From the NCBI GenBank assembly GCA_964564225.1, contig CAZMAF010000025.1, positions 1-23,171 of the forward strand: 23,171 nucleotides of DNA. Reading direction: 5' to 3'. Each line of letters begins with the position of its first letter. Position 1 is the first letter of the stretch. Below, piece after piece: positions 7,805 through 15,514 of this stretch. Origin of the DNA: RGIG1993 sp964564225 (lineage in GTDB: Bacteria > Bacillota > Clostridia > Oscillospirales > CAG-272). The notes beneath the pieces were generated by a model. That model was not told where the DNA came from and did not search any database. It worked only from the letters and a program-made list of their open reading frames with translations. The position numbers and the translations under genes were made by a program.

Positions 7805-8872
7805 TTACCTGTTTTTGATAGGTAGCGTTATGGTGAATAGTGCGCCGCCATTTTCGTGATTATCTGCAATCGCTGTGCCGTTATGGATATGGACGATCTT
7901 TTTTACAAGAGCCAGACCGAGTCCGTTGCCGTTGTCCTTGTGAGAAGTATCGCCTTGATAGAATTTATCAAAAACGTGCTTTTTGGCATTTTCGGAAAGT
8001 CCGATGCCTTGATCGGCAATTTGAAAGATTACATTGTTGTTTTCGCATTTTAAAGAAAGTGTGATACGTCCGCCATTCGGGCTGAATTTGATTGCATTGC
8101 TGATCAAATTGCTGAAAACGTGATAAAGCAGAGTTTCCTGACCTCTGAAAATGATACTGTCAAGCGATGCATCAAATTCAATTTCTTTCGGTTCCCATTG
8201 CTCCTCAAGATCAAGCAGTGCATGACGAATTTGTTCGTCAAGTGAAAAATCGTTTTCCTTCGGTTGAATTGATTGGTTTTCAAGCTTTGATAAAAGAAGG
8301 ATGCTCCTTACAAGCGCTGAAAGTCGCTTGGTGTTTAAAACGATTTTTTCAACGTAGAGTTGTTGCTCCGCTGTCAGATTGTCGCCGTTTTGTAAAAGCA
8401 TAGAGTAGCCTTCAATTGCATTGATGGGCGTTTTGAATTCGTGAGATACGTTAGATACAAAATCACTTTGCAGTATTTCTGTGGCGGATAATTCGTGAGC
8501 CATCAGATTAAAGCCTGAAAAGATTTCCTGAATTTCTTTTGATGAAGATTTTGTTTCAATGCGTATTGAAAAATCACCGTCGGCGACTTTTCCGATAGCT
8601 TTTCTGAGCTCTTTTATAGGGGCAAAAAATATGCGTGAAAGCAGACTTGTTGTAAGAACACCGATTAACGAGCTGATAACTAAAAGATCGACCCAAAGCG
8701 GAATTTCAAAGTCTTGAAAGAGTTTCCGCAATACCGCATCGGCACCGAATGCAATAACGATACAGCACAAAAGTTCTATTGTGACAATAAGTGTGAGTCG
8801 TAAAGAAAGTCCGAATCGGATGTGCTGATTTCTTATGGCATCAAAGCGCTCTTTAAAGATGTTGGGCTTCAT
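7805..8872 (-). CDS. Sensor histidine kinase with a very short extracellular loop
   Basis: This 355-residue kinase has two membrane helices (about 25-47 and 60-82) separated by only 12-15 residues, then HAMP (84-137), HisKA with the phosphorylated His144 in SNVSHEFKTP, and an HATPase_c domain. The N box is SNLISNAIKFSP, the G1 box DQGIG, the F box FDKFYQ and the G2 box GNGLGLAL. All catalytic boxes are intact. Its ATG overlaps the regulator stop as ATGA, showing translational coupling. Kinases with almost no extracellular domain (the intramembrane-sensing class, such as BceS and LiaS) usually sense membrane or cell-wall stress through the membrane or a partner. The stimulus here is unknown; the downstream pgsA hints at the envelope. 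Confidence 0.92.
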   Translation of the reverse strand: MKPNIFKERFDAIRNQHIRFGLSLRLTLIVTIELLCCIVIAFGADAVLRKLFQDFEIPLWVDLLVISSLIGVLTTSLLSRIFFAPIKELRKAIGKVADGDFSIRIETKSSSKEIQEIFSGFNLMAHELSATEILQSDFVSNVSHEFKTPINAIEGYSMLLQNGDNLTAEQQLYVEKIVLNTKRLSALVRSILLLSKLENQSIQPKENDFSLDEQIRHALLDLEEQWEPKEIEFDASLDSIIFRGQETLLYHVFSNLISNAIKFSPNGGRITLSLKCENNNVIFQIADQGIGLSENAKKHVFDKFYQGDTSHKDNGNGLGLALVKKIVHIHNGTAIADNHENGGALFTITLPIKNR

Positions 8873-9540
8873 TGCTTGACTACCTTATATCCAATGCCGC
8901 GAATGGTAACGATTTTAAAATCGGTGTTATCGCGAAAACGGTCACGCAGTCTGCCGATATGCACATCAACGGTATGGGTGTCGCTTTCGTTATCGTATCC
9001 CCAGATTTCATCCATTAGTTGATGACGGGTAAAAATTTTACCGGGAAAGGATGCCATTTTGTAAAGGAGCATGAATTCTTTTTGCGGAAGTGTCATACTC
9101 TCTGTTCCTGTTGTTATTGTAAGAGAATCACATTCCATAATTGTTGAACCGAAGACAAGACGGCGGTCATGAATCATTTGGGCGCGGCGCAAGAGCGCGC
9201 CAACGCGCAAGACCATTTCGTTGACATTGATCGGTTTTACCATATAATCGTCCGAACCCGATAAAAAACCCATGCGCATGCTGTCAAAAGCATCTTTGGC
9301 GGTAATCATCATAACGGGTGTTGTAATGCCCGCATCACGTAGCGAGCGAACAAGTTCGTAGCCATCAACATGCGGCATCATTATGTCTGAGATAATAAGA
9401 TCGTAATACTCATTATCCAGCGCGTCAAGTGCTTCCTGTCCGTCTTGAACTCCTTTTACAAAATAGCCGTTTTTGATTAAAACGTGTGAGAAAAGTTGTC
9501 GAAGTTCAGCATCGTCTTCAGCAATCAGTATTTTGAGCAT
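8869..9540 (-). CDS. OmpR/PhoB-family response regulator
   Basis: This 223-residue regulator has a receiver domain (1-115) and a winged-helix DNA-binding domain (about 130-220). The acidic pair is Asp9-Asp10, the phosphorylated residue is Asp52 in ISDIMMP, with Thr80 in MMITAK and Lys102 in YMVKP. The C-terminal part has the TVDVHIGRLRDRF recognition helix region and the IRGIGYKV wing typical of the family. The start is ATG 9540, preceded by GGAGG; a TTG 12 nt upstream lies inside that ribosome binding site. It is the first gene of a regulator-kinase pair. The target genes are unknown, but adjacent pgsA is a natural candidate. Confidence 0.95.
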   Translation of the reverse strand: MLKILIAEDDAELRQLFSHVLIKNGYFVKGVQDGQEALDALDNEYYDLIISDIMMPHVDGYELVRSLRDAGITTPVMMITAKDAFDSMRMGFLSGSDDYMVKPINVNEMVLRVGALLRRAQMIHDRRLVFGSTIMECDSLTITTGTESMTLPQKEFMLLYKMASFPGKIFTRHQLMDEIWGYDNESDTHTVDVHIGRLRDRFRDNTDFKIVTIRGIGYKVVKQ

Positions 9541-9580
9541 AATTACCTCCAAGGTATAATTTTATGTATTGTATTAAAAA

Positions 9581-9610
9581 GTTATAAACTGTTTTTCAAT
9601 TAAATATCAA
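9581..9610 (-). promoter_or_regulatory. Candidate promoter of the two-component operon
   Basis: On the minus strand TTGATA (9605-9610) and TATAAC (9581-9586) have an 18-bp spacer, about 40 bp before the regulator start. Confidence 0.45.
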
Positions 9611-9653
9611 TTTTTGTTGAATGACTGTGTTGCGATACATTGTAGTTGGAAAT

Positions 9654-9691
9654 AAGACCATCCGAAAACATAATGTTCTGTGGATGGTCTT
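9654..9691 (-). terminator. Terminator after the 5'-nucleotidase gene
   Basis: AAGACCATCC (9654-9663) and GGATGGTCTT (9682-9691) pair perfectly over 10 bp, with an additional inner GAACAT/ATGTT pairing. It begins 5 nt past the nucleotidase stop at 9697 and is followed on the minus strand by TTATTTCC. Confidence 0.7.
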
Positions 9692-9696
9692 GTTAT

Positions 9697-11589
9697 TCAG
9701 GTGCGTTTTTTTGAGATTTTCTTTGCGACCTTAATGATGATCAGCGCAACCCCACCGAGAAGGACGATTATGACAGCAACTACAAGTAAGGTAATCCAAT
9801 TAGCGTTGCGTAATAATTCGTAGGGATTCCAGCTTGCGTATACGATTTTGCGTTCATCTGCATTTTCATATTGCTCGGGAATAACGTGCAATCCGTCATC
9901 ATTTTTGTCAAAGGATTGGAGATAGGAAGCGAGTGCGTACCATTCTTTCAGTTCGTTTCCGTCTTTGTCGTGAATGATCAACGAGTCGTAATCGGTAACG
10001 GGTGAGCCGTCTTTGTTACGGGGCGTTACCGAGAGAAGTCCGAAGGATTTTGCTTCAACGGCAGAGAGCATTTGTCCACAGTAGAGTCCTGTAACGACGC
10101 GGTAAAGCTTATCGTCTTCAAGTTCTGCCGTCGACCCATCGGGAAGGGTGATACCGCATTCGACGATTTTATTGAAGATCATACGGTTGGTATTGTATTT
10201 CCAATAAAGACCGTTGCCGTAAAGCTGTGCGGCACTCATCAACGGAACGACAGACGCATCGACTTCCAGAGCATCTTTCAGGTCTTTTCCTGTTACGTAA
10301 ACTGATATTAATGGGTAACCCGGCGTACCGTCTGCGCCGACACCGAGTGAAAGAACGTTGAATACGTCACTTGTTGTTATATAGCCCCGGCTGAACGTGC
10401 CGCGAATTACGCCCGATGCATTTAACGTAAAGGTAATATATTCGCCGTCTTCGCCTTCGATTTGTTCAACGGCATATCGATAGGCATCGGAAATGAGGTT
10501 GCCGAGTGCTTTATCAATTTGCGCGCCGCCCGTTGAAGCAAAGTTATAAGGGGAGTATGCAATGACCTGGTCGTAGGAGAGTCCGTAATTTTTGAGATAG
10601 CTTTCTGATACGACAGTTTTGTAATTTTCTACAATTTGAGCGATCTCAGGATCTTCGGTTATCGTTTCATCCACTTTTTTTAAAGAGTAGGAAACAAGCT
10701 GTGTATTGCCATGGGAGCCATTTAGTTTCAAAACGCCGAGGTTTTGGGCGTAGCTTCCGGCTGAAACGATCCATGTGTTATTGACGTGAACAGGCTCTTG
10801 AAGCGTGGTATGGGTGTGTCCTGATATGATAATATCGATGCCGTCAACTTCTTTGGCAAGATTGTGGTCTTCGGATTCTTTTTCGTTGGAACTTGTACCT
10901 GCATGGGAAAGACAAACGATATAGTCGAAATCTTCGTTGGATTTAATTTCGTTTACAATTTCTTTCGCGCGTTCAATAGGATCTTCGAAAACCATACCGG
11001 ACATGGGCGCGTTGCTATGAGCGTCAGCGCCGATGATACCGAAAACAGCAAAGCGCACGCTTTCTTTTTCGATGACAATATAATCTTTAATGCCGTAATT
11101 ATTATAGGCATCCCATACTTCGGTAGCATCTTCAGGCGGATAGTAGTTTCCAAGTACGATAGGAACATTTTTGTCGCCCTTGGCGACTGCATTATTCAAC
11201 ATGTCAACCAGCCCGGACTGACGGAAATCGAATTCATGATTGCCGAGTGTGGTGGCGTCGTAACCGAGGTTACCGAGAATACGAAGTTCAGCTGCATCGG
11301 TTGCATAGATCGTCTGGAAAAACGATCCCATGGAAAAGTCTCCCGCGTCAAGTGTTACGGTAGCGCCTTTGGCGGATGTGCGCTCTTCCTGAAGCAAGGT
11401 GTAAAGTCGCGCATAGCCACCTGATTCACCGTCTTCGGTGTTAATGGGAAGAAAATGAGAATGAAGATCGTGTGTGAAAAGAATGGTAATTGTGTTTTCA
11501 TCTTCCGTGTTTGCGGCGTTTGTTGCAAAAGGAATGATCACAAGCGCAAGACACAGACAGATAATAATGGTGATAATTAGTTTTTTCAT
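9697..11589 (-). CDS. Membrane-anchored surface 5'-nucleotidase / 2',3'-cyclic phosphodiesterase (UshA family)
   Basis: This 630-residue exported metallophosphatase probably dephosphorylates extracellular nucleotides to salvage nucleosides and phosphate. It has a signal peptide (1-25, ending FATNA), then a calcineurin-type catalytic domain (about 33-290) with the metal ligands of THDLHSH, DAGDFS, GNHEFD (Asn117-His118), SHAGT and SGHTHT, and a 5'-nucleotidase C-terminal substrate domain (about 345-530). Residues ~598-620 form one membrane helix followed by KVAKKISKKRT, so it is anchored by a C-terminal helix with a basic tail, and no LPXTG sortase signal is present. The start is ATG 11589 with GGAG 6 nt upstream; the frame extends 11 codons further but without a ribosome binding site. 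It is transcribed alone. The exact substrate is not determinable. Confidence 0.9.
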   Translation of the reverse strand: MKKLIITIIICLCLALVIIPFATNAANTEDENTITILFTHDLHSHFLPINTEDGESGGYARLYTLLQEERTSAKGATVTLDAGDFSMGSFFQTIYATDAAELRILGNLGYDATTLGNHEFDFRQSGLVDMLNNAVAKGDKNVPIVLGNYYPPEDATEVWDAYNNYGIKDYIVIEKESVRFAVFGIIGADAHSNAPMSGMVFEDPIERAKEIVNEIKSNEDFDYIVCLSHAGTSSNEKESEDHNLAKEVDGIDIIISGHTHTTLQEPVHVNNTWIVSAGSYAQNLGVLKLNGSHGNTQLVSYSLKKVDETITEDPEIAQIVENYKTVVSESYLKNYGLSYDQVIAYSPYNFASTGGAQIDKALGNLISDAYRYAVEQIEGEDGEYITFTLNASGVIRGTFSRGYITTSDVFNVLSLGVGADGTPGYPLISVYVTGKDLKDALEVDASVVPLMSAAQLYGNGLYWKYNTNRMIFNKIVECGITLPDGSTAELEDDKLYRVVTGLYCGQMLSAVEAKSFGLLSVTPRNKDGSPVTDYDSLIIHDKDGNELKEWYALASYLQSFDKNDDGLHVIPEQYENADERKIVYASWNPYELLRNANWITLLVVAVIIVLLGGVALIIIKVAKKISKKRT

Positions 11590-11626
11590 GGTTTTCTCCA
11601 ATCGTAAATTGGGATTATACAAAGTT

Positions 11627-11655
11627 ATTATAGCATGGAAGTATTAAAAAAGCAA
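11627..11655 (-). promoter_or_regulatory. Promoter of the 5'-nucleotidase gene
   Basis: On the minus strand TTGCTT (11650-11655) and TATAAT (11627-11632) have a 17-bp spacer, about 38 bp before ATG 11589. Confidence 0.65.
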
Positions 11656-11757
11656 TTGTTTTTTCGATAACTTATTATAAAAAGCTGTTGAAAAAACAGA
11701 TGTTATAATTTAAGAAAAGAATGATTTTTTGGAATATATATGAACATTGGAGTATAT

Positions 11758-12088
11758 ATGAACAAAAGAAGTCTGTCAAAGGATTTTACAAAAAGGGTAT
11801 ACAGTTTTGCGGATGTTTTCTGAGCTTGCGGTTATGGGCGGGATAAGTGCTTTTATTCAAGGAATTGAAAACACAAGACCCGGAATGATTATATCAATTG
11901 TGGACGGCGTTGCGTTTTGCATGGGTTTGAGCTGGTTATTCGGTATCATTTTCGAATGCGGCTTTTACGGTTACGTGGTTGGATATGGATCGGCGGCATA
12001 CGGATTCACGAGTCCTGGCATATGGTGTCTTCTTTCGGGAAATTGGGAAAAGGGAAGAGTGTTTACCGATGGTATTATGAAGATATAA
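11758..12088 (+). pseudogene. Small frameshifted hypothetical gene
   Basis: ATG 11758 has a good ribosome binding site (GGAG, 6 nt away) but its frame stops at TGA after only 21 codons, around 11821. The next frame is open from before 11807 to TAA 12086-12088 and gives a coherent glycine- and aromatic-rich peptide (SELAVMGGISAFIQGIEN onward, with GFYGYVVGYGSAAYGF). That frame has no ribosome binding site of its own at TTG 11807 or ATG 11813. A single-base shift near GATGTTTTCTGAG would join the two into a protein of about 110 residues. I do not recognise the family; one or two hydrophobic stretches suggest a small membrane or secreted protein. It could be a real frameshift, a sequencing error, or a chance frame. 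Confidence 0.4.
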
Positions 12089-12094
12089 CAAAAA

Positions 12095-12130
12095 GGGGCT
12101 TTCGTTTGAAAGTCCCTAACATTTTTATTT
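12095..12130 (+). terminator. Terminator after the small frameshifted gene
   Basis: GGGGCTTTC (12095-12103) and GAAAGTCCC (12108-12116) form a 9-bp stem with one G-T pair and a GTTT loop. It is followed by TAACATTTTTATTTT and begins 6 nt past the TAA at 12088. Confidence 0.75.
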
Positions 12131-12230
12131 TATCATAAGTTAATGGATTTGTAAAGGGAGGATATGGTCACATTGCACATTTTCTGCTTTTTGCACAAAA
12201 AAATATTGTTAAGTTTTTACAAATTGCCTA

Positions 12231-12259
12231 TTGATTTTTGCAAAAATATCTGCTATAAT
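12231..12259 (+). promoter_or_regulatory. Strong promoter of an orphan transcription unit
   Basis: TTGATT (12231-12236) and TATAAT (12254-12259) have an exact 17-bp spacer. The predicted start near 12265-12267 coincides with the first stem of a possible pseudoknot. Confidence 0.65.
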
Positions 12260-12264
12260 ACAAG

Positions 12265-12603
12265 TGAACTTAAGAGGAGGACGGTCCAATGGAAAAGTAA
12301 AGTTCAGACCGGATAAGGCGACGCACAAAAGATCGATGAGGTAAAAAACACGGCGGTGTTACGCATCATATAGATTTGTGAGTAGTATGGAAATGAAGAT
12401 GAAGTCGATCTGATCCTTAAGCCTTTGATGGTCAACATTTATCGCCTTTTGCGAATGAAGGAGTACAAAGAGAAAACAAACGGTATTCTTGTTAAAGAAA
12501 AAGAGTGATGTGTTTTGCGAGAATGTATGAGATTCAGCGAAAGGTAGACAACGAAAGAGAGGTAAACAAAAAGATGTTAGATATTAAGAGCGATCAGAAA
12601 TGA
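12265..12603 (+). other. Orphan transcription unit: decayed gene or structured RNA
   Basis: This stretch between a good promoter and a strong terminator has no intact gene. AGGAGG followed by ATG 12289 opens a three-codon frame (Met-Glu-Lys-stop). Coding-like pieces follow in different frames: KVKFRPDKATHKRSMR (ends 12344), IDEVKNTAVLRII (ends 12373), YGNEDEVDLILKPLMVNIYR onward (12386-12508), and a 31-codon frame from ATG 12508 that overlaps the previous stop as TGATG and ends at 12603. Together they look like one lysine/glutamate-rich protein of about 100 residues that has lost its frame several times; I do not recognise it. The 5' end could also fold as a pseudoknot: 12265-12271 with 12300-12306, and 12282-12286 with 12307-12311. 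A regulatory RNA is therefore a real alternative. Confidence 0.4.
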
Positions 12604-12651
12604 CCCTTGATTACAGTGTAAAGGAACTGTGGTCAAGGGTCATTTTATTTT
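12597..12651. terminator. Strong terminator, probably shared by convergent units
   Basis: AATGACCCTTGA (12599-12610) pairs perfectly with TCAAGGGTCATT (12633-12644). The stem continues through two U-G pairs into ACAGT/ACTGT around an 8-nt loop, giving about 19 bp. TTATTTT follows on the plus strand. It also lies just past the stop of the minus-strand adenylyltransferase gene (12668), so it may serve both. Confidence 0.85.
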
Positions 12652-12667
12652 GCGTGGAAATAGTTTG

Positions 12668-14290
12668 TTATTTTTGTTTTAAAGCTGACAGAACTTTCTT
12701 GAATTCTTGTGGATTCAGGCAAAGCTCCCGGTCAGCATTTTTTAATCTGTTAAGAATTTCAATTTCAGAAAGCCAAGTAACTTCTTCCAGTTCTTTTTCT
12801 TGAAGAATTAAGCTTTGGGGTTCGAGGTCTCTTTCAAGAGCGTATATCATATTGATTTCCCGATCAATAAACGGTTTTTCGTGGAATACTGCTTCATATT
12901 CGTTAATTTGAGAAAATAACGGTGTTAATTCATTGGCGGCAATGATTATACCAAGTTCTTCGTGTAATTCTTTTAGTGCGGTTGATACAAAATCCGATCC
13001 TTTTTCAACATGGCCGCCTGACGTTATATCAAGACAATTGGGAAAGGAATCTTTGCACTTACTTCTTCGTTGGAGTAAAAACCAAAAACATCCATTGATT
13101 TTTTTATATATGTAGACGTGAGAAGCTGCGTGTCGGACACCGTCGCGGTGAGCGACCGAGCGTTGAACGCTCTCGTTCTGAATATTGCCGTTTTCGTCTA
13201 CTGTTGCAAGCTCTTCACCGTTATCGTACGCGATTCCAAGATGCAGGAGGGCATCAAAAATCATTCGTTTCTGATCGTACGCGAGTATCATTTTATGAAT
13301 ATCGTTTACGTTGATAAAGTGAAGCTCGGTAAGGTCGGAAAGCGCTTGGAAATGCTTTTTGATATCACCAATGTTGTTTTCGATATATACGGCAAAGCAC
13401 TGAGATCCTCCGCCTTGTGTTCCGTTGATTTTATTGTCGGGTGATGCGTAGATGCCTGTAAAATGAAGGAAAGCAGGGGAATTGTTTAATGTTTTTATGC
13501 AGATCGGGGCAGGTTCTTCGGAATTGTCCTGTAAAGTAATTTCGATTCCCGTTTCTTTGAGTAAAGCGCGAAGGGCAGCATTGATCGGAGATTCAAATTC
13601 TTCAATGGCAGTACCCGGAATGGCAAAAGTGTCAGGGAAGTCGCACTTATTGTGATGGCGTTTTCCGATTAAAACGTAGATTTGATGATCGGTTTGATTT
13701 TTAACAATAAAAACAAGATCAACGGTTTGTCGTCCCGGTATGAAAAATTGTCCTTTTCCTTGAGATGCGCGTAAGATTTCGCGAGAAATTTGTTCGAGAA
13801 CCATAGGCTTGATTTCTGAGGGCAGCATTTCATCAAGCTTTTCGGATTCTCCGTTAAGAATGGCGTTTCGGATATCGGTAGCATGGAAGGGAAAACTACT
13901 GGTTTCTTCGGGATTAATGAGTTCTGCGTTAAGTATGATACCTTTTTCGGTGAGAACGTCGAGTATGTCTTTCTTGTTTCCGGTACAAAAATGCGTTACG
14001 TTATAATGTTCGCATACATGGCAGATATCGTGTATCCATTCTTCAAAAGTTTCGCGGTCTTCGATGGGAATAATAATGGCATTATTGATTCCTTCGGTTT
14101 TCAGGATCTTTCTGAGGAGCTTTTCGCGTTCAATTGCGGGAATGCAGTTTCTCAGGGTTCCGTTTTCGTAACATGATCCAATACCGATGATGAGTTGACC
14201 GTAGGCTCTGGCAAGTTTAATTAAAAATTCTTTGTGTCCGAGATGAATCGGCATCCATCTTCCGACAGCAAAGACGGTGGTGGATTTCAT
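12668..14290 (-). CDS. Adenylyltransferase (NadM/NadR-like) - Nudix - IPP-isomerase-type Nudix three-domain fusion
   Basis: This 540-residue cytoplasmic protein has three parts. Residues 1-170 are a HIGH-type nucleotidyltransferase: GRWMPIHLGH (10-19) and FHATDIRNAI (135-144) match the ATP-binding motifs of archaeal-type NMN adenylyltransferase, which makes NAD from NMN. Residues ~186-345 form a Nudix-like domain whose box (about 226-249, GTAIEEFES then RALLKETGI) has lost the first glutamates of REUxEE, so it may bind rather than hydrolyse. Residues ~375-540 form a second Nudix domain of the isopentenyl-diphosphate-isomerase-like type, with RDGVRHAASHV, LLQRRS, SGGHVEKG and KELHEELGI. NadM-Nudix (ADP-ribose pyrophosphatase) fusions are known; a further Nudix domain is unusual. 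AAAGGAG is 7 nt before ATG 14290. NAD metabolism or repair of damaged NAD-type nucleotides is inferred; the substrate could also be another nucleotide. Confidence 0.8.
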   Translation of the reverse strand: MKSTTVFAVGRWMPIHLGHKEFLIKLARAYGQLIIGIGSCYENGTLRNCIPAIEREKLLRKILKTEGINNAIIIPIEDRETFEEWIHDICHVCEHYNVTHFCTGNKKDILDVLTEKGIILNAELINPEETSSFPFHATDIRNAILNGESEKLDEMLPSEIKPMVLEQISREILRASQGKGQFFIPGRQTVDLVFIVKNQTDHQIYVLIGKRHHNKCDFPDTFAIPGTAIEEFESPINAALRALLKETGIEITLQDNSEEPAPICIKTLNNSPAFLHFTGIYASPDNKINGTQGGGSQCFAVYIENNIGDIKKHFQALSDLTELHFINVNDIHKMILAYDQKRMIFDALLHLGIAYDNGEELATVDENGNIQNESVQRSVAHRDGVRHAASHVYIYKKINGCFWFLLQRRSKCKDSFPNCLDITSGGHVEKGSDFVSTALKELHEELGIIIAANELTPLFSQINEYEAVFHEKPFIDREINMIYALERDLEPQSLILQEKELEEVTWLSEIEILNRLKNADRELCLNPQEFKKVLSALKQK

Positions 14291-14322
14291 ATATAGCTCC
14301 TTTATGATACGATTTTATTTTT

Positions 14323-14351
14323 ATTATACTGCGTGAATTAAGAAAAGTCAA
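14323..14351 (-). promoter_or_regulatory. Promoter of the adenylyltransferase-Nudix gene
   Basis: On the minus strand TTGACT (14346-14351) and TATAAT (14323-14328) have a 17-bp spacer, 33 bp before ATG 14290. Confidence 0.7.
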
Positions 14352-14384
14352 TAAATGTTAATAAATAAATAATGCGATAAACTA

Positions 14385-14413
14385 TTGCAATATGTGAAAG
14401 AGTATGATATAAT
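14385..14413 (+). promoter_or_regulatory. Promoter of the cytidylyltransferase-ABC operon
   Basis: TTGCAA (14385-14390) and TATAAT (14408-14413) have a 17-bp spacer. Initiation near 14420 would give a leader of about 190 nt before the first gene at 14609. Confidence 0.7.
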
Positions 14414-14416
14414 TGT

Positions 14417-14608
14417 GTTCAATAGTAGAGAAATTCTTTCTTACTATGAACAACACATTTTCAGTGTATTTGTTTTGATAGGTTATTCTTGCCTCGTGTC
14501 TTTAACACGGGCTATTTTCTGCATTATTGGAAGTGTTTGCATGAACTTTTTTGTTATAAATTAATTTCGAAATTCAGGTTAAATGAACACAAAAGGGAAA
14601 GTGATAGA
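14417..14608 (+). promoter_or_regulatory. Structured 5' leader with an attenuator-like hairpin
   Basis: The predicted leader begins with a hairpin (14417-14451): GTTC-ATAGTA pairs with TACTAT-GAAC and encloses AGAAA/TTTCT. A second stem, GCC-CGTGT (14491-14499) with ACACGGGC (14505-14512), has one bulged T and is followed by TATTTTCT, like a weak intrinsic terminator ahead of the coding region. A 10-codon frame (MNNTFSVYLF, 14446-14478) lies between them but has no ribosome binding site. This could be an attenuator or riboswitch controlling the operon. I do not recognise a known riboswitch class. Confidence 0.4.
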
Positions 14609-15499
14609 ATGAAGTTAACACGAAAACAGTTTGATATTTTGAAGGCGATGGCAATGTCAGATACCGTCCTGACACAGCGCGGTCTTGAAAAAAATACGCA
14701 TTATTCGCTTGGTACGATCAATAAAGTTGTTAAGGAATTGAGCGATCTTGGGTTGGTTTTTAACGGATTGATTACAAAAGAAGGTGTTGAGGTGCTCGAG
14801 CCATATCGCGTTAAACGAGCAATTTTTATTGCGGCGGGGTTTGGTTCCCGTCTTGTGCCTATTACGTTAAATACACCCAAGCCGTTGGTGCGCGTACACG
14901 GAAAAAGAATTATTGATACTTTGATTGATGCTTGTCTTGCTGCCGGTATTGATGAGATTTATATCGTGCGCGGATATCTGGCTGAACAATTTGATCAGTT
15001 GCTATATCAGTATCCAATGATTAAGTTTTTAGAAAATCCTATTTATAATGAAGCTAATAATATTTCAAGCGCACTTATTGCACGGCACTTGTTATCTAAC
15101 GCATACGTGTTGGAGGCAGACCTTTTGGTGTCAAATCCGTCGATTATTCAGAAATATCATTATGGTTCTGATTTTCTTGCGATTCGAAAAGACCGTACGG
15201 ATGACTGGTGCTTCGAGGTTAAGGATGGCGTGATCACGGGACAAAAGGTTGGTGGTGAAACCTGTTGGCAGATGGTCGGGATTTCTTATTGGAGCGAGCT
15301 TGACGGTCAGAAGCTGGCTGAGGATATCCCACAGGTTTACGCGATGCCGGGTGGTAGAGAGCGATATTGGGAACAAGTACCGCTTTGTTATCGTAAAGAA
15401 AATTATATTGTTGAAGTAACCGAGTGTTTTGAAGCCGATATTGTGGAAATTGATACTTTCCGCGAGTTAAAAGCGATTGATAAAACCTATGATATATAA
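14609..15499 (+). CDS. Winged-helix regulator fused to a LicC/PntC-like cytidylyltransferase
   Basis: This 296-residue protein has a MarR-like winged-helix domain (about 1-68; LTRKQFDILKAMAMSD, then THYSLGTINKVVKELSDLGL) followed by a sugar/choline-phosphate nucleotidyltransferase domain (about 70-296). The NTP-binding loop is FIAAGFGSRLVP...TPKPLV; NPIYNEANNISSAL and VLEADLL supply the conserved Asn and metal-binding Asp. The pattern is closest to phosphocholine (LicC) and 2-aminoethylphosphonate (PntC) cytidylyltransferases, which make CDP-linked head groups for decorating surface polymers. The start is ATG 14609 after AAAAGGGAAA; the same frame is open back to a TTG at 14489 but through the leader hairpin and with no ribosome binding site. 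It is first in an operon with an ABC importer, 15 nt upstream. Enzyme, regulator or both: the fusion suggests a self-regulating or substrate-sensing enzyme, which is inference. Confidence 0.78.
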   Translation: MKLTRKQFDILKAMAMSDTVLTQRGLEKNTHYSLGTINKVVKELSDLGLVFNGLITKEGVEVLEPYRVKRAIFIAAGFGSRLVPITLNTPKPLVRVHGKRIIDTLIDACLAAGIDEIYIVRGYLAEQFDQLLYQYPMIKFLENPIYNEANNISSALIARHLLSNAYVLEADLLVSNPSIIQKYHYGSDFLAIRKDRTDDWCFEVKDGVITGQKVGGETCWQMVGISYWSELDGQKLAEDIPQVYAMPGGRERYWEQVPLCYRKENYIVEVTECFEADIVEIDTFRELKAIDKTYDI

Positions 15500-15514
15500 C
15501 GGTTAAGAGATTTT

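Noticed and set aside
12600..12803. 67-codon plus-strand frame
   Set aside because: It begins in the terminator hairpin and is antisense to the end of the adenylyltransferase-Nudix gene.
14489..14608. 40-residue N-terminal extension of the cytidylyltransferase from TTG 14489
   Set aside because: It runs through the leader hairpin, has no ribosome binding site and no family resemblance; ATG 14609 begins directly with the winged helix.
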